Shown here piece by piece: positions 7,637 through 16,355 of a stretch of DNA of 64,000 bases. Source of the stretch: an uncultured Selenomonadales bacterium. Lineage in GTDB: Bacteria; Bacillota; Negativicutes; Selenomonadales; Selenomonadaceae. The DNA is taken from positions 62,001 to 126,000 of the forward strand of contig CAMZHX010000002.1 of assembly GCA_947307055.1 (NCBI GenBank), given 5' to 3'. The stretch's first letter is position 1; the number at the start of each line of letters is the position of its first letter. Made by a program: the position numbers and the translations under genes. The notes below the pieces were generated by a model. That model did not search any database and was not told the DNA's origin. It saw nothing but the letters and a program-made list of their open reading frames with translations.

Positions 7637-8891
7637 AATTTTGCCGGAGATTTTCAAGCCGCCGTTTGATATAAACTTCCGCGCCTTGCTCGGTCGGTTC
7701 GTAGTAGCGCGCTGAAATTTTATCGGGCAGATATTGCTGGCGGACGAAATGATTCGGGAAGTCGTGCGGATATTTGTAGCCGACGCCATGCCCAAAAGTT
7801 TTCGCGCCTTTGTAACTGGTATCGCGCAAATGCTTTGGGACTTCGGCTTGAGAATTTTTAACATCGGCGAGGGCTTTGTCAATCGCCAAATATGCCGCGT
7901 TAGACTTGGGAGCCCCCGCAATGTACGTGACGGCTTGCGCAAGAATTATTCGCGCTTCGGGCAGTCCGACGAATTGAGCCGCTTGCGCCGCCGCGTTTGC
8001 CAAAATCAAAGCTCGCGGGTCGGCGTTGCCAACGTCCTCCGCCGCGCAGATTACAATCCGCCGCGCAATAAATTTCAAATCCTCGCCGCCGTCAATCATC
8101 TTGGCAAGGTAGTAAATCGCCGCGTCGGGGTCGGAGCCGCGCATACTTTTTATGAACGCGCTGGCCGTGTCGTAGTGATTATCGCCCTTCTTGTCGTAGC
8201 GTCGAATTTTTTCGCCCAAAAGCTCGCCCAAAGTCTCGACGGAAATTTTTTCGCTGAACGACGCCTGCTCCAAAAGATTTAAAGCCATGCGGGCATCACC
8301 GTCGGCAAAGTCCGCGATTATATCCAAAGCTCGCTCCTCGACGACAAATTTTTCATTCTCGACTGCGCGGAGTAAAATTTGTTTAATATCAGTAGTCGAA
8401 AGTCTTTCAAGGCGAACAATTTTCACGCGACTAAGTAACGCGGCGTTGACCTCGAAGAATGGATTTTCAGTTGTCGCGCCGATTAAAATTATTCGCCCGT
8501 CCTCGACGTAGGGCAACAAAAAATCCTGCTGACCTTTATTGAAGCGGTGAATTTCGTCGATAAACAAAATCGTCTGCTTGCCGTAATATTTTCGTTGCTC
8601 CTCCGCCTCTTTGACAATTCCGCGCAGTTCGGCAATTCCGGACAAAGCCGCGTTGACTTTGACGAAATTGCTTTTGGTGGTGTTGGCTATGATTTTGGCG
8701 AGCGTCGTTTTGCCAGTACCTGGTGCGCCGAAAAAAATCAGTGACGGAGTTTGCCCTTCCGAAATCATTTTGCCGAGTGTGCCGCGCAAAATTTTTTCTT
8801 GCCCTGCGAAGTCTGATAACTTTTGCGGGCGCATTCTTTCGGCCAGCGGCTGATATTTTTTATCGTCATCAACATTGCTGAATAAATCCAT
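7635..8891 (-). CDS. rarA: Replication-associated recombination ATPase RarA (MgsA)
   Basis: AAA+ ATPase of the clamp-loader clade that acts at stalled replication forks. Walker A GAPGTGKT lies at about residues 55-62, Walker B ILFIDEIHRF near 108-117, sensor 1 LIGATTENPFFEV follows, and the C-terminal oligomerisation domain carries the conserved YKYPHDFPNHFV near residues 370-385. The length of 418 is standard. The ATG at 8891 is preceded by AGGAGGTCAA. The neighbouring AIPR locus is read in the same direction from upstream. Confidence 0.93.
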   Translation of the reverse strand: MDLFSNVDDDKKYQPLAERMRPQKLSDFAGQEKILRGTLGKMISEGQTPSLIFFGAPGTGKTTLAKIIANTTKSNFVKVNAALSGIAELRGIVKEAEEQRKYYGKQTILFIDEIHRFNKGQQDFLLPYVEDGRIILIGATTENPFFEVNAALLSRVKIVRLERLSTTDIKQILLRAVENEKFVVEERALDIIADFADGDARMALNLLEQASFSEKISVETLGELLGEKIRRYDKKGDNHYDTASAFIKSMRGSDPDAAIYYLAKMIDGGEDLKFIARRIVICAAEDVGNADPRALILANAAAQAAQFVGLPEARIILAQAVTYIAGAPKSNAAYLAIDKALADVKNSQAEVPKHLRDTSYKGAKTFGHGVGYKYPHDFPNHFVRQQYLPDKISARYYEPTEQGAEVYIKRRLENLRQN

Positions 8892-8899
8892 TTGACCTC

Positions 8900-10737
8900 C
8901 TATATTTCGGCGAAAATTTCATGAATCTCCCTTTTGAGCATTCGCCACTTTCTTTTTAGGATTTTGTAATAATTTCTGTCATCCTTAAAGAAATTTGTCT
9001 CCGTCACCTTTGACGAGGATTCTTTTGCGTCTGAATAAATATCCGTTCCGTTGTATATGAACGCTGTAAAAAGTTTATCCAATGCCGCGTCGTAAGCGTC
9101 CGTGTCAATTTTTATCGGCAAAAGCGTTTTCATGTTGCCGAGTTCGCGGAAAATTTTGGACAGATTATTTGAATCAGAATGATCAGAAGTTAATTCTGCC
9201 AAATTTTCATGAGTAATATTGCCTTGATAATATCTTGCGGCAAGGGCAACGAACGCAACACAAGTTCTTCTTGAAATGCTTGCAAAAGGAATTATATCCT
9301 TGTTATCGAGTTCATTTTCATTATCACGTTTAAACTTTGGAAGAAATTTTTTCAAAAAGTAATAGTCGATGTAGAGTAGCTCTCTTAAGATTTTGGCTAC
9401 CTACGTTTGGTGCTCTCGGTCTCCATTGAAAATTGGATTGTAATACGGTTTATCTTTTTTGTACGATACGGAAGGATTATTTCTACTTTTGCACGGCTCT
9501 TGAAATATCGCTGCCAAGCACAATTTGCCGACCACGTCCAATTTGGTATGCAAATAAGCTGAATGATATTTTTTGGGAATGTCTTCGCCGCGTTTGGTTT
9601 GATAAAAAATTCCAGCTTCTTCGAGTAAGACCTGTTTGAAACGACGTTGCTCCGGAGCATTTGCAATCAAATCCGCAGCTTTGATTGCTTTTTGAGAATT
9701 TGCAGCTTCAGCTATTTCCAAAATGAAATCATCTTTATCCTTTTCAGATTCTCTTACAATTTTTATAATTTTGCACGTAAGATAAAAATCGTGAGTATCA
9801 TCGATATTTTTGCTTATGGAAAGTTGATATGTAGTTTGCCCGCCATTGACGATTGAAAAATTGCGTAGCTTAACTTCCACTCCGTCAATTTCAAAATCTT
9901 CGCAGATTATCGTAATGCCGTTGTTTTTCAGCCAAAACGATTCGGAATCGTCTTTAATTGTTTTAGAAATAGCATCGTCAACTTTTTTTTCGTTCTGCCC
10001 TTTAATGTGATAACGAAGGTTGCGCGCGAGCAAAGTTTTACCGTGTTCGTTGTAAAGTTCTTTAATGGAACGAGCGGAAACATTGACAATCGCCGCATAA
10101 TCTTTGTAGAGCAGATAGTTATCTTTGTCGTCTATACGAATTTTTCCTTTTGGCACGATTTGCACTACGGATTCGGCAGCACTAATTTCATCGACTATAT
10201 CGTCAGCAAAAAGTATGGAAACTTCAATCGCGCTTGAATCGATAAATTGTTCTAAGAACTTTTTTTCAATGTCAGTCGTTTTGATACTTTTTTCTTTGGC
10301 GCACTTGTATAGAAAACGAAATGAATTTTTGATTCTTCGTCAACTTCGGAATACAAGGTAAGGAAACGACTTTTTACTTGCGAATTAAAGTTTTCGTAGT
10401 GTCCCGTCGTCATATCCTTGTAGAACCGTGACATTTTAAGCATTGCATTAAGCACTGTTTCAGAAGAAATGGTCTTATAAAATTTCGATTGCCCGATAAC
10501 AAGGTCAGAGCTTTCTGAGTTCGGGTCGTTCAAAAGAATATCTGCGCCGCCGTCATTGGAACCGTCAACAATAATTTCTGCTATGTCGTTTTCATTCAGA
10601 GGCTGATTTGAATTTTTAAAGAAGTGAACTTTGATACATAGAACTGAAAAAATATAATCGTCTGTCCGTGAACGAAGTGACGGATATTTTCCTTTTAATG
10701 TGTTAATTTTTCTGCATATTTCATCATAATTACTCAT
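8900..10737 (-). pseudogene. AIPR-family phage-resistance protein, disrupted by a frameshift and an amber stop
   Basis: Three open segments on the reverse strand together make one AIPR (abortive infection phage resistance, PF10592) protein of about 612 residues. Segment 1 (10737 to about 10290) has an N-terminal region with GSNDGGADILL and IGQSKFYK, resembling a PD-(D/E)xK nuclease core. Segment 2 (to 9404) has the AIPR hallmarks KNNGITIICEDF, SIVNGGQTTYQLS and EAANSQKAIKAADLIAN. Segment 3 (9400 to 8900) is the C-terminus. The break between 1 and 2 is a -1 shift at an A6 run (T6 at 10288-10293 on the plus strand); adding one A restores the frame. Segments 2 and 3 are in the same frame, separated by a single TAG at 9401-9403. 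The start ATG at 10737 has GGGGG upstream. Decay is most likely; homopolymer phase variation or sequencing error could explain the first lesion only. Confidence 0.8.
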
Positions 10738-10752
10738 ATACAATTCCCCCTG

Positions 10753-10805
10753 TTAAAAATCCCCCGTTGAACCGAATCGCCCGCGGTTACTTTTAAAAAG
10801 TAACC
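10753..10805. repeat. dut': Duplicated dut 3' end plus palindrome
   Basis: 10753-10785 matches the 3' end of dut (10866-10898) at 31 of 33 positions and encodes the same RGRFGSTGDF plus stop; both differences are synonymous third positions. The copy ends 15 bases before the AIPR start codon. Directly beside it (10785-10805) is a perfect palindrome GGTTACTTTT-A-AAAAGTAACC. The arrangement suggests the AIPR gene arrived together with the tail of a foreign dut, or by recombination at a dut-end attachment site. Confidence 0.75.
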
Positions 10806-10865
10806 AAACAGAGTACGCGCCGTGCCGCCCGATAATTTAAACGTTGTCGCCGCGTTTGAATTCGT

Positions 10866-11291
10866 TTAAAAATCTCCCGTCGAACCGAATCGCCCGCGCC
10901 TGACTTCTCCTACGCCGATTTTATCTCCGTCGACCGTCAAATATTTTTGGAAGAGCCCTTGCGCAATCCTCATTCCCTTTTTAATCTCGAAGTCGCCGTC
11001 CAAACTTACGACCGGCAAAATTATATGCCCACGATAATCCGCATCAATTACCCCGACGCCATTTGCTAAAATCAGATTGTGCTTGACGGCAAGACTTGAC
11101 CGCAAATAAATCAACAAGACCTCGTCGGCAGGAAAAAAGGCCTTGAGCCCCGTCGGCACCAACGAAATTTCTTTGCTCGTCACGAAAACATTTTCTGCCG
11201 CCTCCAGGTCGTAGCCCGCACTGAAAGCCGTTTTCCGTGTCGGAAGATTTATTCCGCTATAGCCTTCGAGAATCTCAAAGCCTCGAATCAT
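10866..11291 (-). CDS. dut: Deoxyuridine 5'-triphosphate nucleotidohydrolase
   Basis: Trimeric dUTPase that hydrolyses dUTP to dUMP and pyrophosphate, keeping uracil out of DNA. Motif 1 AGYDLEAAE, motif 2 LRSSLAVKHNL (usually RSGLA), motif 3 NGVGVIDADYRGHI with the catalytic aspartate, motif 4 MRIAQGLFQ and the flexible C-terminal motif 5 RGRFGSTG are all present; 141 residues is standard. The ATG at 11291 has GAGG upstream. The last 11 codons are duplicated 80 bases downstream. It lies between hfq and the AIPR locus. Confidence 0.93.
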   Translation of the reverse strand: MIRGFEILEGYSGINLPTRKTAFSAGYDLEAAENVFVTSKEISLVPTGLKAFFPADEVLLIYLRSSLAVKHNLILANGVGVIDADYRGHIILPVVSLDGDFEIKKGMRIAQGLFQKYLTVDGDKIGVGEVRRGRFGSTGDF

Positions 11292-11314
11292 TTTATTGCC
11301 TCGCCGAAAAATTT

Positions 11315-11629
11315 TTACTCAGCCTTTTCCTCAGCCGGTGCCGCCTCTGCCGGTTTAGCTTCTTCAGCCTTCTTAGCCTCTTCGGCCTTCTTGGGGTCTT
11401 GTGCTTGTGCTCCGAGCGGTCTTGCCGGCGTGATTGTCGAAATTGCATGTTTGAAAACCATCTGCTGGCGTCCCATCGAATCGATTACGACTGTGAATTG
11501 GTCAAAGCCGCGAATCATGCCCTTAATCTGGAAGCCGTTCATTAGATGAATCGTCACGGGGACATTTTCTTTGCGCGCTTGGTTTAAAAAATTTTCCTGC
11601 AGATTGATGATCGGTTTTGCTGTTGCCAT
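11315..11629 (-). CDS. hfq: RNA chaperone Hfq
   Basis: Sm-like hexameric RNA chaperone for small-RNA regulation. The Sm1 core ([39 protein letters not shown]) and the Sm2 signature FKHAIST are clear within the first 70 residues. A 35-residue low-complexity tail of Ala, Glu, Lys and Pro follows ([17 protein letters not shown]), longer than in Bacillus Hfq and acidic/alanine-rich as in disordered Hfq tails. The ATG at 11629 has AAGGAGAG upstream. The miaA-hfq order is widely conserved. Confidence 0.95.
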   Translation of the reverse strand: MATAKPIINLQENFLNQARKENVPVTIHLMNGFQIKGMIRGFDQFTVVIDSMGRQQMVFKHAISTITPARPLGAQAQDPKKAEEAKKAEEAKPAEAAPAEEKAE

Positions 11630-11654
11630 TTAAAAATCTCTCCTTTGCAAAGCA

Positions 11655-12467
11655 TTAAATTTTTAGCCACTGTATGTAGTGCATTCGCCGATACCAAGTG
11701 AGCTGGCGTTTAGCGAAATTTCTCGTGGCTTGACTGACTTTTGAAATAGTTTCTTCGAGCGTCGCGCCGCCCTGAAGATATTCTACCGTCTCTTTGTAAC
11801 CGATTCCGAGCATAGCTTGAGCCTTAGGACTTACGCCGCTTGCCAATAAATTTCTGACTTCGTCGACCAAACCGCTCGCGAACATTTTTTGAGTACGTTG
11901 ATTGATTCTGTCGTAAAGTTGAGCGCGGTCGGTGGTCAAGCCGTAAATCAGAGCGTCGTAGATAAGTTCGCCGGTCTTCTTGTAATGCGAAGACGAACTT
12001 TTCATTACGCATTGCGCATTACGCATTACGCATTGCATTTCATAGCCTTCGACAAGTGCTTGAATGTAAAGCCCCGTGCCGCCCGCGATGATTGGAATTT
12101 TCCCGCGCCGATTGAGTTCGGAAATAATCGGTCGCGCTCGCCTGACGAATTCCCCGACGCTGAATTTTTCTTCCGCGTCCAGAATGTTTATTAGATGATG
12201 CGGCACGAGTTGCAATTCGGCTTGAGTGGGCTTGGCCGTCCCGACGTTGAAATTTTTGTAGACCGCCATTGAGTCCGCCGAAATTATTTCCGTGTCGAAT
12301 TTTTGAGCGAGTTCCAACGCCAATGAACTTTTGCCTGTCGAAGTCGCGCCCAATATCACGACGAGTTTTTCTTGCGGCGAATCGGTCAAGTGCATTGATT
12401 GTACCGAATCAAAAATATTTGTCAAGCAAAACGGCGGCGCGTCGAAGTTTTTTATATAATTTTTCAT
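11655..12467 (-). CDS. miaA: tRNA dimethylallyltransferase MiaA with altered insertion domain
   Basis: Transfers a dimethylallyl group to A37 of tRNAs reading UNN codons. The P-loop GATSTGKSSLA, SADSMAVYKNFNVGTAKP, IAGGTGLYIQALVEGYE and the C-terminal GIGYKETVEYLQGG and FAKRQLTWYRR are conserved. Between GYE (about residue 141) and YDALIYGL (about 168), where MiaA normally has some 70-75 residues including the DPxAAxxIHxNDxRRxxRALE helix pair, there are only about 26, the first half being MQCVMRNAQCVMK from a GCATTAC repeat. Total length is 270 instead of about 310. The ATG at 12467 overlaps the previous stop (ATGA); Met26 is an alternative. A TTGACA-16-TACAAT sequence at 12398-12425 could be an internal promoter for hfq-dut. 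Confidence 0.85.
   Translation of the reverse strand: MKNYIKNFDAPPFCLTNIFDSVQSMHLTDSPQEKLVVILGATSTGKSSLALELAQKFDTEIISADSMAVYKNFNVGTAKPTQAELQLVPHHLINILDAEEKFSVGEFVRRARPIISELNRRGKIPIIAGGTGLYIQALVEGYEMQCVMRNAQCVMKSSSSHYKKTGELIYDALIYGLTTDRAQLYDRINQRTQKMFASGLVDEVRNLLASGVSPKAQAMLGIGYKETVEYLQGGATLEETISKVSQATRNFAKRQLTWYRRMHYIQWLKI
12003..12038. repeat. GCATTAC heptamer repeat inside miaA
   Basis: Four to five degenerate CATTACG/CATTGCG units in tandem, flanked on the left by GAACTTTT, the same flank seen next to the CCCATTT tracts at 4241 and 42438. It is read in frame within miaA, where it encodes MQCVMRNAQCVMK. Confidence 0.75.
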
Positions 12468-13123
12468 GCAAGCTCGATTGATTGACCGGGCTTGACGATG
12501 TGAACTTTCGCGCCCTTGACGAGTTTAACTAAGTCTTCGGGATTTTGTTCTATGACAGGCCAGGTGTTGTAGTGCAAAGGAATGACGTTGGCCGCGCCGA
12601 GAAGTTCAACCGCCTTAGCCGCGTCGACAGGATCCATAGTGTAATGGCCGCCGATTGGCAAAATGGCGTAGTCAATCTTGTCGCGCTCGCCGATAAATTT
12701 CATGCCGGCAAAAAGTGACGTGTCGCCCGCGAAGTAAATCACCTTGCCGCCGACGCCGATAACGTAGCCGCAAGCAATGCCGCCCGGAATCCCCGCACTA
12801 TGCATAGCCGGAACCATGCGCACAAAGCCAAAATCGGTTTTAACGGTGCCGCCTAAATTCATGCCGATTGTCTTAACGCGTTGCCCGCCAAAGTCGACAA
12901 TTTCGGGAATGCCAATGACAGTCGCGCCCGTCCTAACCGCAATGTTGGGAGCGTCGCCGATATGGTCGCCGTGCGCGTGCGTTATCAAAATATAATTCGC
13001 TTCAACGTCCTTGTCGCTGATTGACGCCTGCGGATTGCCCGTTAAGAACGGGTCGAAGAGGATTTTATTTTTGCCGTCGTCGAGCTGAAAGCAGGCGTGC
13101 CCGTAGTAATTGTAAGTCAACAT
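12464..13123 (-). CDS. UPF0173 metal-dependent hydrolase (metallo-beta-lactamase fold)
   Basis: Cytoplasmic metallo-hydrolase of the UPF0173/YtkL type, physiological substrate unknown. It begins with the family signature YNYYGHACFQL, followed by the metal-binding HAHGDHIGDA at about residues 50-59, MHSAGIPGGIACGYVI, YFAGDTSLF and LPIGGHYTMDP, and ends with HYNTWPVIEQNP. The length of 219 is typical. The ATG at 13123 is preceded by GGAGGCG. The stop overlaps the start of miaA by four bases, so translational coupling is likely. Confidence 0.9.
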   Translation of the reverse strand: MLTYNYYGHACFQLDDGKNKILFDPFLTGNPQASISDKDVEANYILITHAHGDHIGDAPNIAVRTGATVIGIPEIVDFGGQRVKTIGMNLGGTVKTDFGFVRMVPAMHSAGIPGGIACGYVIGVGGKVIYFAGDTSLFAGMKFIGERDKIDYAILPIGGHYTMDPVDAAKAVELLGAANVIPLHYNTWPVIEQNPEDLVKLVKGAKVHIVKPGQSIELA

Positions 13124-13192
13124 GGTGATTCGCCTCCGTTGTGAAATTTTCTTTGCCTATTCGCCGCAATGAGCGATAATCCCTGCAACGGC

Positions 13193-13221
13193 TTTAAAGG
13201 TTTGAATCTTTATGCTATACT
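13193..13221 (+). promoter_or_regulatory. Probable promoter of era
   Basis: TTTAAA at 13193-13198 and TATACT at 13216-13221 with 17 bases between them, 22 bases before the era start codon. The -35 is a weak match. Confidence 0.45.
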
Positions 13222-13243
13222 GACTTCACTTGGAGGGATTGAG

Positions 13244-14131
13244 ATGAATTACAAATCGGGATTCGTGGCGGTGATTGGCAGACCGAATGTCGGCAAGTCG
13301 ACGCTGATAAATAAAATTATCGGGCAGAAAATCGCGATAACCTCTGACAAGCCGCAGACCACGCGAAGTCGGATTCAATGCATTTTAACACAGGACGACG
13401 CGCAAATAATTTTCCTCGATACGCCCGGCATACATAAACCGAAATTCAAACTCGGCGAATACATGTTGAAGGCGGCGGAAGGGACGCTTCAGGAAGTCGA
13501 CGCGATTTTTTTTGTCATAGACGCGACCGAGAAATTTGGCGGCGGTGAGAAATATATTTTGGAGCGATTGAGCACGACGACTAAGCCCGTGATTTTGGTC
13601 GTGAATAAAGTTGATTTGATTGAGCGCGAAAAAATTTTGCCGATAATCGCGGAGTACTCGACGCGCAGAAATTTTGCGGCGGTCGTCCCGATAAGCGCGG
13701 CTGAAGGTATCAACGTCAACGAACTCATCAGCGAGGCGAAAAAATTTTTGCCTGAAGGCGTGCAATATTATCCCGCCGACATGGTGACTGACCAGCCTGA
13801 ACGCTTGATAATTGCTGAGCTGATTCGCGAAAAAATTTTGCACGCGACGCAAGATGAAGTTCCGCACTCAATCGCGGTCGACTTGGAAGAATTCACCGAG
13901 CGCGATAACGGCACAATTTTTATCCGCGCCACGATTTATGTTGAGCGCGACTCGCAGAAAAAAATTTTGATTGGCAAGGGCGGTTCTATGCTAAAGGGCA
14001 TTGGTCAGAGTGCTCGTCCTGAAATTGAAATGCTGCTCGGCGCGAAAGTTTTTCTGGACTTGTGGGTCAAAGTCAAAAAGGATTGGCGCAACTCAATCGG
14101 AGCTTTGCAAAGTTTCGGTCTAAAAGATTAA
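13244..14131 (+). CDS. era: GTPase Era
   Basis: GTPase required for 30S subunit maturation; binds the 3' end of 16S rRNA. The G1 motif GRPNVGKST lies at about residues 12-20, G3 DTPGIHKP, G4 NKVD, and a C-terminal KH domain with ILIGKGGSMLKGIG. The ATG at 13244 has GGAGGG seven bases upstream and gives MNYKSGFVAVIG, the canonical N-terminus; an upstream in-frame ATG at 13169 lies before the promoter. The length of 295 is standard. It is transcribed away from the UPF0173-miaA-hfq-dut operon. Confidence 0.95.
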   Translation: MNYKSGFVAVIGRPNVGKSTLINKIIGQKIAITSDKPQTTRSRIQCILTQDDAQIIFLDTPGIHKPKFKLGEYMLKAAEGTLQEVDAIFFVIDATEKFGGGEKYILERLSTTTKPVILVVNKVDLIEREKILPIIAEYSTRRNFAAVVPISAAEGINVNELISEAKKFLPEGVQYYPADMVTDQPERLIIAELIREKILHATQDEVPHSIAVDLEEFTERDNGTIFIRATIYVERDSQKKILIGKGGSMLKGIGQSARPEIEMLLGAKVFLDLWVKVKKDWRNSIGALQSFGLKD

Positions 14132-14133
14132 AA

Positions 14134-14172
14134 AGACTTTTCCCATTTCCCATTTCCCTTCCCCCTTTTCTG
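14134..14172. repeat. CCCATTT-family repeat after era
   Basis: Tandem TTTCCCA units followed by a C-rich and then T-rich stretch, three bases after the era stop. It has no clear hairpin of its own. The remainder of the 106-base gap contains nothing else recognisable. Confidence 0.6.
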
Positions 14173-14237
14173 CAGGGATTTATTTTTCGGCGTGGAATAG
14201 TTGAAAAAATTTCTAAATCGAAGAGAGGCGATTTAAT

Positions 14238-15551
14238 TTGAGAGCTGAGGGAGTTTTGCCGACAATCGGCAGCAAGCACGACCCTTTGACGGGGCTTTAC
14301 AATCGCGACGTTTTCTACACGGAAGCCCAACTGCTTTTGGGCGCACGCTACGATACAAAATATTCAATCGTCTGCATGGACATAAGTTGCTTTAAAATTA
14401 TCAACGACTTGTTTCACGTGGAGACCGGCAACGTTATTCTGCAAGCCGCCGGGAATTATTTAAAAGGAATTCTCAACCCGCGAACGTCATTAGGTTGCAG
14501 AGCCGACGCCGACCATTTTATTTTATGCATACCGAGCGCGGAACTCGACATCGAAAAAATTATTACCGACCTCGACGAGGTTATCAAGAATTTGCACATA
14601 AGCCACAACATTTTATTTTTCGCGGGCATTTACCCCGTCGACAATATCCACCTGCCGATTCATCAAATGTGCGACCGCGCAGGCATGGCATTGCGCCGAA
14701 TCAAGGGAAGTTACTTGACGCGCTACGCCTATTATGATTCAAAAATGCGCGACCAGATGATTGAGGAGCTTTTGATAACCGGCAATTTGGAAGTGGCGTT
14801 GAGGGAGCGGCAATTTACAATTTTCCTGCAACCGATTTTCGACCCGCATAAAAATACGGTCGTCAGTGCTGAAGCTTTAGTGCGTTGGTTCCACCCGATT
14901 CACGGCATGGTTTCGCCCGGCAAATTTGTTCCTGTCTGTGAGCGTAACGGCTTTATCGTCCGGCTTGATAGATTTGTTTGGGAGGAAGCTTGCCGACTGC
15001 AACGCAAACGCCTAGACGAAGGCAAGCCAATTGTCCCAATCTCGGTGAACTTGTCGCGCTTGAATTTCTACAGTTCCGATCTGACAGAATTTTTATCGCT
15101 ACTGCTTGAGAAATACGACTTGGAGCCGTGGATGTTGAAATTGGAAGTCACGGAGAGCGCGTACACCGATAATCAAGTCCAACTGCTCGACATGATTTCG
15201 ACGTTTAAAAAACTGGGCTTTTCGGTGCTCATGGACGATTTCGGGTCGGGCTATTCGTCGCTGAACATGCTAAAAGATATGCCGCTCGACACAATCAAAG
15301 TCGATATGGCATTTATCCGCGAGCTTGAGAAATCGCCGCGAGTCGCAACCATTTTGAAATTTATAGTTCAACTGACGAACGAATTAGGTATGGGTACGGT
15401 TGTTGAGGGCGTAGAGACGCAAACGCAAGCCGATTACGTCGCGAGCTTGGGAGATGTCGCGATTCAAGGCTATTACTTCTCGCGCCCGCTACCGATTAAG
15501 GACTACGAAAAACTTCTGGATAAATATCTTTTAAATAAGGAGGGCGATTGA
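14238..15551 (+). CDS. Cyclic-di-GMP phosphodiesterase: degenerate GGDEF plus active-type EAL domain
   Basis: Cytoplasmic protein with no membrane span. The N-terminal GGDEF-like domain (about residues 15-170, DPLTGLYNRDVFY) has lost the signature: the GGDEF position reads RADAD, so it should not make c-di-GMP but could bind GTP or regulate. The EAL domain keeps its key residues: EAL near 212, VNLSR, LEVTES, the loop-6 MDDFGSGYSSL near 333, IKVDMAFI, EGVETQTQ and GYYFSRP, as expected for c-di-GMP hydrolysis to pGpG. The start is TTG at 14238 after GAGAGGCG. The next gene starts two bases after the stop. Confidence 0.88.
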   Translation: MRAEGVLPTIGSKHDPLTGLYNRDVFYTEAQLLLGARYDTKYSIVCMDISCFKIINDLFHVETGNVILQAAGNYLKGILNPRTSLGCRADADHFILCIPSAELDIEKIITDLDEVIKNLHISHNILFFAGIYPVDNIHLPIHQMCDRAGMALRRIKGSYLTRYAYYDSKMRDQMIEELLITGNLEVALRERQFTIFLQPIFDPHKNTVVSAEALVRWFHPIHGMVSPGKFVPVCERNGFIVRLDRFVWEEACRLQRKRLDEGKPIVPISVNLSRLNFYSSDLTEFLSLLLEKYDLEPWMLKLEVTESAYTDNQVQLLDMISTFKKLGFSVLMDDFGSGYSSLNMLKDMPLDTIKVDMAFIRELEKSPRVATILKFIVQLTNELGMGTVVEGVETQTQADYVASLGDVAIQGYYFSRPLPIKDYEKLLDKYLLNKEGD

Positions 15552-15552
15552 T

Positions 15553-16263
15553 ATGCCGTCAATCAAAAAGGAAAGTGCAGGTAGCGCGACAATCTACACC
15601 ATGCGCAACACCAAAGGCAACGAACTCAAAGTTAGCAATCTCGGAGCGCGTGTCGTGTCAATGAGATTCCGCGACAAGGATTTTAAAAATCAGCTCTTGC
15701 TCAAAGACGACGCGGCGGCGGGTAATGTGTTCGTCGACGGCGGCGCGGATTTCGCTAAAATCATCTGGCAGGCTGAGGAGACCCTCGAAGGCGTGAAATT
15801 TTCCGCGCAAATCGGCGACAAGTCGACAGTCGTAACTTACAGCGTCTCCAACGACAACGAAATCAGCATCAAGTACGAGGCGAGCGGCGTCGAAGAAATT
15901 TCAACCGAAATGATTTTCGCCCTGCCCGATGCTGACTTCAGAGCTTGTCAAAAGGGCGCGGCTTGGGAGAAAATCGGCGGCGCGAAAACTTATCCTGTCA
16001 CCGAGCCCGCTGAAGTCGAAATGGAATTGGGCATGTTCGGCTACGATCCTGGCTGCCCGATTGATTATCTCGACGCGGGCTTGAAGAATGCGGCTAATAT
16101 TTCCTGCGCGGCGTTGAATATTGATTTGATTGTCTACGCGACGCAAAATGAAATTCAAGTTGAGACGGTCGAGGGCGGCTTTGCAGTCAAGACGAGCGGC
16201 TCAAATGCGGCCGACGGCAAAATCAAAGCGCAGACCGTTTACATGATTAAGAATAGGAAATAG
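15553..16263 (+). CDS. Aldose 1-epimerase (mutarotase)-like protein, short
   Basis: 236 residues with the N-terminal motif [21 protein letters not shown], which resembles the first strands of galactose mutarotase-fold proteins (GxxxxxxNxGAxxxSL). The family is usually about 340 residues, and the catalytic histidine and glutamate regions are not evident, so it may be a short or non-catalytic member of the superfamily. The start ATG at 15553 follows GGAGGGCG near the end of the EAL gene, implying co-transcription. Function is uncertain. Confidence 0.55.
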   Translation: MPSIKKESAGSATIYTMRNTKGNELKVSNLGARVVSMRFRDKDFKNQLLLKDDAAAGNVFVDGGADFAKIIWQAEETLEGVKFSAQIGDKSTVVTYSVSNDNEISIKYEASGVEEISTEMIFALPDADFRACQKGAAWEKIGGAKTYPVTEPAEVEMELGMFGYDPGCPIDYLDAGLKNAANISCAALNIDLIVYATQNEIQVETVEGGFAVKTSGSNAADGKIKAQTVYMIKNRK

Positions 16264-16342
16264 AGAAAAGGGAAAAGGGAAAAGGGAAAAGTCTTTTTAC
16301 CTACTTCTACCCTTCTCCCTTCTCCCATTTCCCTTCTCCCTT
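16262..16342. repeat. Inverted GGGAAAA / TTCTCCC heptamer hairpin between the mutarotase-like gene and sucC
   Basis: Four GGGAAAA units (16268-16290) face four TTCTCCC/TTTCCC units (16309-16341), making a long imperfect hairpin that ends immediately before the sucC ribosome binding site AGGAGGCG. It belongs to the same repeat family as 4231, 14134, 23346 and 42434. Confidence 0.75.
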
Positions 16343-16355
16343 AGGAGGCGATATT

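Noticed and set aside
10285-10297. Programmed -1 ribosomal frameshifting in the AIPR gene at the A6 run
   Set aside because: The zero-frame codons do not form a good X-XXY-YYZ slippery heptamer for two tRNAs, no stimulatory structure is evident, and the second lesion (TAG at 9401) would still truncate the product. A lost base is simpler.
12398-12425. TTGACA-16-TACAAT as the main promoter of miaA
   Set aside because: Its start point would lie inside the coding frame after the likely start codons, so it could at most serve downstream hfq and dut; kept only as a note.
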